Below, piece by piece: positions 34,582-39,620 of a stretch of 39,620 bases of DNA. The DNA lies in the NCBI GenBank assembly GCA_905236815.1, contig CAJOPE010000112.1, positions 1 to 39,620 of the forward strand, written 5' to 3'. The DNA is from an uncultured Prevotella sp. (lineage in GTDB: Bacteria; Bacteroidota; Bacteroidia; Bacteroidales; Bacteroidaceae). How positions within the stretch are numbered: the first letter of the stretch is position 1; each line of letters begins with the position of its first letter. A program made the position numbers and the translations under genes. The notes under the pieces were generated by a model. That model had not been told where the DNA came from, searched no databases, and saw only the letters and a program-made list of their open reading frames with translations.

Positions 34582-35307
34582 TTACCCCTCAATCGCCTCT
34601 TGTATTTCTTTTTCCACTTCGGCTTTTTCCACTAGATGCAAGCCTTCTGCATCCATTTTCCAAAGGTTGTCGGCTAAGCGAACAGCCAACTCTAAATCAT
34701 GGGTGGAGAGCAGAATGGTCTTATCCATTTCGTGTGCCAGACGATGGAGAAGTTTGAGCATTTCCACTTTGCTAGGGAAGTCGAGGAAAGCTGTAGGCTC
34801 ATCTAGAAGGATGATGGGAGTTTGTTGGGCGAGAGCCTTTGCTATCATCACTTTCTGTCGTTCGCCATCGCTCAAAGAATGAATCATTCTGCCCTTTAAA
34901 TGCTGAATGCCGACAAGTGTAATCGACTCATCTACAATGCTTTTGTCGTTATCTGAAAGTCGACCGAAGAAACCTGTGTAAGGCGATCTTCCCAATCCAA
35001 TCATTTCCTCGATAGACATATTGCGAACATCCGGCTTGCCTGTAAGTACCACACTTACTTCCTTGGAAAGTTCGGCAGCGGTATAGTTGTCTAGAGTGCG
35101 ACTTTCTATGTAAACCTCTCCATCGAGTGCTGGTTGAAAGGCTGATAAAGTGCGGAGCAGTGTTGACTTTCCTACACCATTGGAGCCTATCAGACATGAG
35201 AGTTCCCCACTTCGGAATGTGGCATTCAGATGCTGCATCACCACCCTGGAATTGGATTTCCCTTGCTTATAGCCAGTTGAAAGATTTACGATTTGTATTG
35301 TGTCCAT
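34582..35307 (-). CDS. ABC transporter ATP-binding protein (iron-siderophore/B12 type), orphan
   Basis: A 241-residue ATPase of the FecE/BtuD family. It has Walker A GSNGVGKS (41-48), a Q-loop region, signature LSDGE (145-149), Walker B IILLDEP (165-171) and the H-loop STHD. Family members power uptake of siderophores, haem or cobalamin with a FecCD permease. In the sequence given, no permease or binding-protein gene stands beside it: about 1 kb without genes lies upstream and a helicase gene downstream. It may serve permeases encoded elsewhere. A promoter lies at 35427-35434. Confidence 0.92.
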   Translation of the reverse strand: MDTIQIVNLSTGYKQGKSNSRVVMQHLNATFRSGELSCLIGSNGVGKSTLLRTLSAFQPALDGEVYIESRTLDNYTAAELSKEVSVVLTGKPDVRNMSIEEMIGLGRSPYTGFFGRLSDNDKSIVDESITLVGIQHLKGRMIHSLSDGERQKVMIAKALAQQTPIILLDEPTAFLDFPSKVEMLKLLHRLAHEMDKTILLSTHDLELAVRLADNLWKMDAEGLHLVEKAEVEKEIQEAIEG

Positions 35308-35335
35308 CTTTGATAATTAGTAATTAGAAGTTAGG

Positions 35336-35361
35336 AATTAGTAATTGTGATTACCTTTTTT
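35336..35361. repeat. 26-bp AT-rich repeat, copy 1
   Basis: AATTAGTAATTGTGATTACC then TTTTTT is identical to 39553-39578. Both copies are preceded by irregular TAATTAG units. It is in the leader of the ABC ATPase gene. Confidence 0.9.
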
Positions 35362-35426
35362 TGAAATCTGTGACAGAAGACATGATGGGTGATGCTCCTG
35401 CATTTCTAATTCCTTATTTCCCCATG

Positions 35427-35434
35427 CAAAGGTA
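35427..35434 (-). promoter_or_regulatory. -7 promoter box of the ABC ATPase
   Basis: The minus strand reads TACCTTTG followed by C. The leader would be about 113 nt and contain the 26-bp AT-rich repeat. I found no cobalamin riboswitch fold in it. Confidence 0.6.
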
Positions 35435-35547
35435 GAAATAATTTATTAAATATTACTTTGGTTTATTCATAAAAGTGACTTCGATTATTTGTGATTGAAG
35501 ATGCTTCATGAATCGATGAAGCATATATACTTATGAGTGTTGCCTAT

Positions 35548-35602
35548 ATCAAAGATACATCAAAGAGGCATCAAAGATACAACAAAGAGGCAACAAAGAT
35601 GC
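35548..35602. repeat. 11-bp tandem array, five copies
   Basis: Five head-to-tail 11-bp units of the form A(T/A)CAAAGA(T/G)(A/G)C, unbroken over 55 bp. The unit equals about one turn of B-DNA. Confidence 0.92.
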
Positions 35603-35830
35603 AACTCTTTTGCCTTAAAGTTGCCTCCATTTTCGGATTGCATATATAAGAACGCGCATTGCGCAAGCGCGCAAGATATAGATATAGATATATATTTCTT
35701 CTAAAGAAGAAAATAAATATAAATTATGCGCAAAGGTTGGAAACGATTTCCGTTCCACCTCAGCACATTTTGCAGAAAAGACAAACGAAAAGTTGGGACG
35801 TGTTATTTTCATATATTGCCTGCAAGATAA

Positions 35831-35940
35831 TTGCAGGTCACTTGCATTATCATTGCAGGTCACCTGCATTACCATTGCAGGTCATCTGCAATGTGATTGG
35901 AGATCATCTGCATTATGATTGCAGGTCACTTCCAATTCAT
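35831..35940. repeat. 22-bp tandem array with a GCAGGT-C-ACCTGC palindrome
   Basis: Five contiguous 22-bp units starting TTGCAGGTCAC(C/T)TGCATTA, plus a decayed half unit before them (35809-35830). The third-position unit (35853-35874) holds a perfect 6+6 bp palindrome; others differ by 1-3 bases. There are no spacers, so it is not CRISPR. Confidence 0.93.
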
Positions 35941-35988
35941 CCACTAGCTGTCAATCCCAAAAGTTATACCGTTTGTTATACCGACAAA

Positions 35989-36020
35989 TTTGCTTTTTGG
36001 TGAAGAATGCTGTATCTTTG
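35989..36020 (+). promoter_or_regulatory. Consensus promoter downstream of the 22-bp array
   Basis: TTTG, exactly 20 bp, then TATCTTTG. This is an ideal Bacteroidota promoter, 49 bp after the last 22-bp repeat. Transcription would begin near 36027. Confidence 0.8.
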
Positions 36021-36056
36021 CAGACAGTTAGTTCAACCCACAAATTACACTCGACA

Positions 36057-36155
36057 ATGAATTTATATCAGATTACTTCCTATCGTTACTTCAGAATTGA
36101 ATACTGCATTCGCATAAATGCCTTATCGGGAAACCGTTCAAAAGTTGGTACATAA
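36057..36155 (+). CDS. Possible 32-residue peptide
   Basis: The first ATG after the consensus promoter opens MNLYQITSYRYFRIEYCIRI and runs to a stop before the hairpin repeat at 36160. It is basic and aromatic-rich, with no known motif. It could instead be part of a non-coding RNA made from the same promoter. Confidence 0.3.
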   Translation: MNLYQITSYRYFRIEYCIRINALSGNRSKVGT

Positions 36156-36159
36156 AATC

Positions 36160-36210
36160 CTCTCCCCTACGAGTGGGAGGAAGTAGTATGGTAAAGTTAT
36201 CCATGAATTA
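36160..36210. repeat. CTCTCCCCTACGAGTGGGAG hairpin repeat with TACCATACT flank
   Basis: The hairpin is followed by GTAGTATGGTAAAGTTATCC and then ATGAATT. On the minus strand this matches the flank and hairpin at 34477-34530. Confidence 0.8.
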
Positions 36211-36287
36211 TATGCGTTATATGAGAAAAAAGCTAAAATGGCAATCATATTTACAATCTACTAAGTGATAAATCCTAATTAAAATTG

Positions 36288-36295
36288 TATCTTTG
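36288..36295 (+). promoter_or_regulatory. -7 promoter box of the hypothetical-PfkB unit
   Basis: TATCTTTG followed by C lies 15 bp before the ATG at 36311. It overlaps the ORF-track start at 36293, which is why the later start was chosen. Confidence 0.65.
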
Positions 36296-36310
36296 CAAGA
36301 AAATAGTGAT

Positions 36311-36679
36311 ATGGGAAGAAATAAGTTTTCTAGAGACGAGGTAATAAAAATCGGTCGATTATTGAAATTGAAGAATGCGGGTAATCGCTTTCAGCAGAAG
36401 CAGGTACGCCATGATTTGCGTACAGAATTCGAATTCAATATCTCTGATTTCAATGAGCCTGGAAAGGCCTTCGGACCAGATGAACTCATTGCTGCTATCC
36501 AGCGTGGAGCGATTGTTATCCTCGACGACCAGACGATTGCTGATATGAAGGCGAAACGTGCTCGTGATAAGGCTCGCGACCAGGCTGAGGCTGAGAAAAT
36601 GGCGATTGAAACTGGCGAGCAGACCGACTGGAAGCAGGCGCTCGATGAGTGGAATGAATGGGAAAACAGTCAGAAATGA
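36311..36679 (+). CDS. Conserved hypothetical protein, coupled to a sugar kinase
   Basis: A 122-residue soluble protein. It begins MGRNKFSRDEVIKIGRLLKL, has a basic helical first half (NRFQQKQVRHDLRTEFEFNI), a middle FGPDELIAAIQRGAIVILDD, and a charged Lys/Arg/Asp/Glu helix to the end. I recall similar proteins in other Bacteroidales but no function. The stop overlaps the next start as ATGA, so translation of the kinase is probably coupled. The helical, basic N-terminus could suit nucleic-acid binding, but this is a guess. Confidence 0.72.
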   Translation: MGRNKFSRDEVIKIGRLLKLKNAGNRFQQKQVRHDLRTEFEFNISDFNEPGKAFGPDELIAAIQRGAIVILDDQTIADMKAKRARDKARDQAEAEKMAIETGEQTDWKQALDEWNEWENSQK

Positions 36680-37560
36680 TCGATATCTGTTGTATCGGAC
36701 ATATTACCAAGGATAAAATTGTAACCCCTCGAGCTGAGGTCTTTATGAATGGAGGCACTTCTTTCTATTTCGCCTCTGCCATTCATCGACTTCCGGAACG
36801 AGTGAACTTCTCATTGGTGACCTCGATGCATCCATCTGATATGCAGATAGTTGAGAGATTCCGAAAGCATGGAATCAATGTAACGATGTTTCCATCTCGA
36901 CATACGGTATTCTTTGAAAATATCTATGGAGAGAATTCGGATGATCGCCGTCAGAATGTATTGGCGAAAGCTGATCCTTTCACAATCGAACAAATGAAGA
37001 ATATCGATGCAACTGTCTATCATTTAGGGAGTTTGCTAAGTGATGACTTCTCAGTCGATCTGGTGGAATATCTCGCCCAAAAGGGTAGGGTTTCGATAGA
37101 TGCCCAAGGTTATCTTCGCGAAGTAAGAGAGGGCAAGGTTTATGCCATAGACTGGAAGGATAAACTTCGCATCTTGAAACACACCTATTATATAAAGGTG
37201 AACGAAGTGGAAATGCAAACGCTAACCGGATTGAGTGATCCTTATTCTGCTGCCCGCAAATTGCATGAGTGGGGAGTGAAGGAGGTCTGCATCACTTTGG
37301 GAAGCGAAGGAAGTCTGGTATTTATCGATGATTCCTTCTACGAAGTTCCTGCTTATTCACCAAAGGAAGTCGTAGATGCCACAGGATGTGGCGATACCTA
37401 TTCGGCTGGTTATCTGTGGAGTCGCCAACAAGGAATCTCTCCCCTTGAAAGTGGAAAGATTGCAGCAGCAATGTGTACTATAAAATTAGAGCATAACGGA
37501 CCTTTTGAGGGAAGCTTTGAAGAGGTCGAGAAGATTATAGAAAGCTACGAGAAGGCGTGA
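36676..37560 (+). CDS. PfkB family carbohydrate kinase
   Basis: A 294-residue ribokinase-fold kinase. It has the N-terminal substrate region (MIDICCIGHITKDKI, GGTSFYFASAI) and the C-terminal ATP/anion-hole motif VVDATGCGDTYSAGYL with the catalytic Asp in GCGD. Family members phosphorylate sugars, nucleosides or inositol; the substrate here is not evident. The ATG at 36676 overlaps the previous stop as ATGA and is preferred over an upstream ATG in the same frame. Confidence 0.9.
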   Translation: MIDICCIGHITKDKIVTPRAEVFMNGGTSFYFASAIHRLPERVNFSLVTSMHPSDMQIVERFRKHGINVTMFPSRHTVFFENIYGENSDDRRQNVLAKADPFTIEQMKNIDATVYHLGSLLSDDFSVDLVEYLAQKGRVSIDAQGYLREVREGKVYAIDWKDKLRILKHTYYIKVNEVEMQTLTGLSDPYSAARKLHEWGVKEVCITLGSEGSLVFIDDSFYEVPAYSPKEVVDATGCGDTYSAGYLWSRQQGISPLESGKIAAAMCTIKLEHNGPFEGSFEEVEKIIESYEKA

Positions 37561-37604
37561 TGCAGCAAAGTACAATATCAAGTTGAATTAGATGCTAAAG
37601 AAAA

Positions 37605-37638
37605 GCCCTCTCCCTGAAGGGGAGAGCGGGGAGAGAGG
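37605..37638. repeat. 34-bp GC-rich repeat, copy K
   Basis: Identical over 34 bp to 18212-18245, and again sits right after the stop of a minus-strand gene (1 bp from the AraC stop). It is also 44 bp after the convergent PfkB gene. Confidence 0.92.
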
Positions 37639-37639
37639 T

Positions 37640-38524
37640 CTATCCCCTATATTCCTCAGGAGTCATTCCCACCACTTTAATAAAAAGCTGTCGGAATCTT
37701 CCTGCCGTACAGAATCCCAATCTATTAGCTATTTCCTTATCATTAATCTCTCCTTCGAGAATCATCTGTTTGGCAATGTCGATGCGTCTCAGCGAGATAT
37801 ATTCGTTAAAATCCTTTCCTGTTTCGTGCTTCAGCAAATCGTTGAAATAAGCACTCGACATATTTAATTTCTGTGCAAACTGACAGGGACAAGGCTGTTT
37901 GCAGTCACTTGTTTTCTCGCTTTTTAGATAAGTATCTATAGCAGAAGTAATCTTGTGGATAGCTTCATCATTGGCATCATGACGGGTAATGAACTGACGA
38001 TGGTAGAACCTCAGACAATAATTCAGGAATAGTTCCAGTTTATTGCATATCAATATCTGGGTGAATCTATCCACACCCCATTTTAATTCGTTTTCAATTT
38101 CCTCAAGTCCACGTTGAAAGATCGTCTTTTCGCGAGCAGAGATATGTAGAGATTCTTTCTCTTTGTATTTAAAGAATGAATACTGCTTAATCTTCTCCCC
38201 AAGGGCAGTTCCGCAAAGCAAGTCAGGATGAAATACCAGCATATAGCCCTTGTTCGGACGGCAGCATTTGCAATGAATATCGACAGCTTTATCGGGTGAA
38301 TGAAAAACTAATACCCCTTCATTGAAATCATATTTCTCTTTACCATAATCACAGCCGTTGATAGGGTGATGCAAAAGCATAATAGAGTAGCATCCCAATC
38401 TGATATCTTCATCTTCATCGGCCTTGGAAAAGTCGATGATGCTAATCAGAGGGTGTAATGTCTTTTCGTTGAATAACTTATTGCAGGAACAAACTGTATC
38501 TATATGTTTTGTATTTGTTGTCAA
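37640..38524 (-). CDS. AraC family transcriptional regulator (second of a tandem pair)
   Basis: A 294-residue regulator. The N-terminal ligand/dimer region is about 1-185. The C-terminal double HTH of AraC/XylS type (about 195-294) is seen in LNMSSAYFNDLLKHETGKDF, then IAKQMILEGEINDKEIANRL, and a final GMTPEEYRG. The start codon is TTG in the overlap TTGA with the upstream regulator's stop; the resulting N-terminus aligns with the paralogue, while the next Met (residue 49) would cut the first domain. Cysteine clusters (CSC, CKCC) in the N-terminal domain are not in the paralogue. Confidence 0.9.
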   Translation of the reverse strand: MTTNTKHIDTVCSCNKLFNEKTLHPLISIIDFSKADEDEDIRLGCYSIMLLHHPINGCDYGKEKYDFNEGVLVFHSPDKAVDIHCKCCRPNKGYMLVFHPDLLCGTALGEKIKQYSFFKYKEKESLHISAREKTIFQRGLEEIENELKWGVDRFTQILICNKLELFLNYCLRFYHRQFITRHDANDEAIHKITSAIDTYLKSEKTSDCKQPCPCQFAQKLNMSSAYFNDLLKHETGKDFNEYISLRRIDIAKQMILEGEINDKEIANRLGFCTAGRFRQLFIKVVGMTPEEYRG

Positions 38525-39429
38525 AGCGCTTTGCGATATTGGTTAGGGGTCATTCCTGTATTTCGCTTGAAATAACGGTTGAAATGCTGTGAATACTCAA
38601 ATCCTAGTTCGTAGGAAATCTCATTAACGGTTTTCTGTGAACTTGCCAGTTCCTCTTTGGCAAGATCGATAATCTTGTTTTGGATATATTCCTGAGGGGT
38701 GCGGCCTGTTTCCTTTTTCACTAAGTCGCCGAAATAGTTTGGTGATAGGAAACACTCACTGGCGAAATATTTCACGCTTGGGAGTCCTTCCTGTTTTGGG
38801 CGATCGCCAACGAAATATTCATCAAGCAGGCGCTCGAACTTATCCAGAACATCCAGATTGGCTGTTTTGCGAGTAACAAACTGACGTTCATAGAAGCGCA
38901 TACAGTAGTCGAGCAGCAGCTCTATATTTCTGCAAATCAACTTCTTGCTGTGATTGTCGATAGGATGATCCAACTCCATACTTATTTTGTTGAGACAGTC
39001 CTTGAAGATAGTCTTTTCATCCTCACTCAAATGGAGTGCCTCTCGGGAGGAATAAGAGAAGAAATCATATTGTTTGATGTCATGTCCCAATGAGGTACCT
39101 CGGATGAGATCGGGGTGAAACATCAAACCAAGAGCTTGCGGTTTATAGTCGGCATGTGGCTTGAAGTGTACCACCTGACCTGGTGCGAAAGAAGTGACGG
39201 TACCCTCTTGATAATCATAAGGTTGACGGCCATAAGTGATATCACCGCAAATAGCCTGCTTGAGCCAGATGGAATATACACCATATTCGAAAGTTGCCTC
39301 TTGACATGCCATAGCCAGATCGGCATCCTCCATATTAAAAACAGTAATAAGTGGATGCTTGGTCTCAAAACCCATCAAACGGTTATAGTCGTCAATGGAG
39401 TCAATTCTTCTGATAATTTCTTCAGCCAT
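38521..39429 (-). CDS. AraC family transcriptional regulator (first of a tandem pair)
   Basis: A 302-residue regulator, clearly paralogous to the next gene: matching HPLI, YDYQEG / YDFNEG, MFHPDLIRGTSLG / VFHPDLLCGTALG and FYERQFVTR / FYHRQFITR. The AraC HTH is in about 200-302 (FLSPNYFGDLVKKETGRTPQ; FNRYFKRNTGMTPNQYR). A -7 box TAAATTTG (39453-39460, minus strand) precedes it. Targets are unknown. Confidence 0.92.
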   Translation of the reverse strand: MAEEIIRRIDSIDDYNRLMGFETKHPLITVFNMEDADLAMACQEATFEYGVYSIWLKQAICGDITYGRQPYDYQEGTVTSFAPGQVVHFKPHADYKPQALGLMFHPDLIRGTSLGHDIKQYDFFSYSSREALHLSEDEKTIFKDCLNKISMELDHPIDNHSKKLICRNIELLLDYCMRFYERQFVTRKTANLDVLDKFERLLDEYFVGDRPKQEGLPSVKYFASECFLSPNYFGDLVKKETGRTPQEYIQNKIIDLAKEELASSQKTVNEISYELGFEYSQHFNRYFKRNTGMTPNQYRKAL

Positions 39430-39452
39430 AATTGTGTCTGTTTATTCGTTTG

Positions 39453-39460
39453 CAAATTTA
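39453..39460 (-). promoter_or_regulatory. -7 promoter box of the AraC pair
   Basis: The minus strand reads TAAATTTG followed by C, with a leader of about 17 nt. The -33 position (ATTG) is a weak match. Confidence 0.55.
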
Positions 39461-39520
39461 GTGATTAATCCTTAAATCAGCAATACCTTATTTACGGATT
39501 AATGGATATTAATTACTTAC

Positions 39521-39578
39521 CAGCAATTAACAATTAGTAATTATCAATTAGAAATTAGTAATTGTGATTACCTTTTTT
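39521..39578. repeat. 26-bp AT-rich repeat, copy 2, with TAATTAG-type units
   Basis: 39553-39578 is identical to 35336-35361. The preceding bases are irregular AATTA(A/G) units, as at copy 1. It lies upstream of the AraC pair. Confidence 0.9.
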
Positions 39579-39620
39579 CTTCTGTATTATCAATTGAAAT
39601 ATTGGAGTTATTTGCATATC

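Larger units (their letters stand above)
35435..35988. other. Gene-free region rich in structured repeats
   Basis: Between the ABC ATPase promoter and the promoter at 35989 there is no believable gene. It contains the palindrome ATGCTTCAT-gaatcg-ATGAAGCAT (35501-35524), the 11-bp array, a GCGC-rich hairpin (TTGCGCAAGCGCGCAA near 35665), a TATAGA microsatellite, and the 22-bp array. Confidence 0.75.

Noticed and set aside
35308-35434. Cobalamin riboswitch in the ABC ATPase leader
   Set aside because: The leader is too short and I cannot find the conserved B12-box core; it holds an AT-rich repeat instead.
35831-35940. CRISPR array
   Set aside because: The 22-bp units are directly adjacent with no unique spacers, and no cas gene is present.
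35615-36003. ORFs in both strands across the repeat arrays
   Set aside because: The repeat units (11 and 22 bp) are not multiples of three and the translations are low-complexity, so these frames look accidental.

Overview
The window looks like chromosomal DNA of a Bacteroidales bacterium, most likely Prevotella/Segatella (S. copri-like). The evidence is moderate AT richness, Bacteroidota promoters of the form TTTG-N20-TAnnTTTG (often seen as CAAAGGTA on the plus strand), few Shine-Dalgarno sites, an OMP beta-barrel TonB-type receptor, a BspA-like leucine-rich surface protein, DUF4369 and SusC/D-era lipoprotein styles, and C-terminal 'GxYIxNGKK' tails. The species call is inference. No phage, plasmid, IS transposase or CRISPR array is visible.

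Layout. 1-263 is a 7-bp tandem array plus a terminator; 268-339 is tRNA-Arg(CCT). 463-2997 is an outer-membrane receptor that converges on an endonuclease/exonuclease/phosphatase gene. From 4083 to 15905 nearly everything is on the minus strand. It includes metG behind a membrane pseudokinase; a tRNA-Gly/tRNA-Leu/lipoprotein/comM unit; and a housekeeping run prmC, recX, comF, pyrE, an SRPBCC protein, argH and a Rieske-like lipoprotein. ribD and a 53-residue partner point the other way. A 1.1-kb gene-free region follows, then a DUF559-RNase H fusion, argS, a secreted hydrolase and the divergent dinB.

The accessory-looking part is 23346-29401. It holds a secreted metallophosphoesterase and two cassettes of the same design: a large secreted protein, then 12-13 nt later a short peptide starting MKKIYxxPxI and ending WDD, then a strong terminator. 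The two large proteins share a C-terminal domain and the two peptides share a core motif, so this is one duplicated two-gene system of unknown function. It is the best candidate here for something undescribed.

From 30067 to 39429 come a helicase-BASS transporter-MATE pump operon, an orphan ABC ATPase, a 1-kb region with helically phased 11-bp and 22-bp tandem repeats, a conserved hypothetical coupled to a PfkB sugar kinase, and two tandem AraC regulators coupled by a TTGA overlap.

A second theme runs through the whole window: small GC-rich palindromic repeats. Several subfamilies occur between genes. Some form paired, MITE-like elements with terminal inverted repeats. At least one copy, and probably two or three, lies in frame inside a protein-coding gene (the endonuclease at 3001-3984, ribD, and perhaps the helicase), adding about 10-15 residues to proteins that normally lack them.
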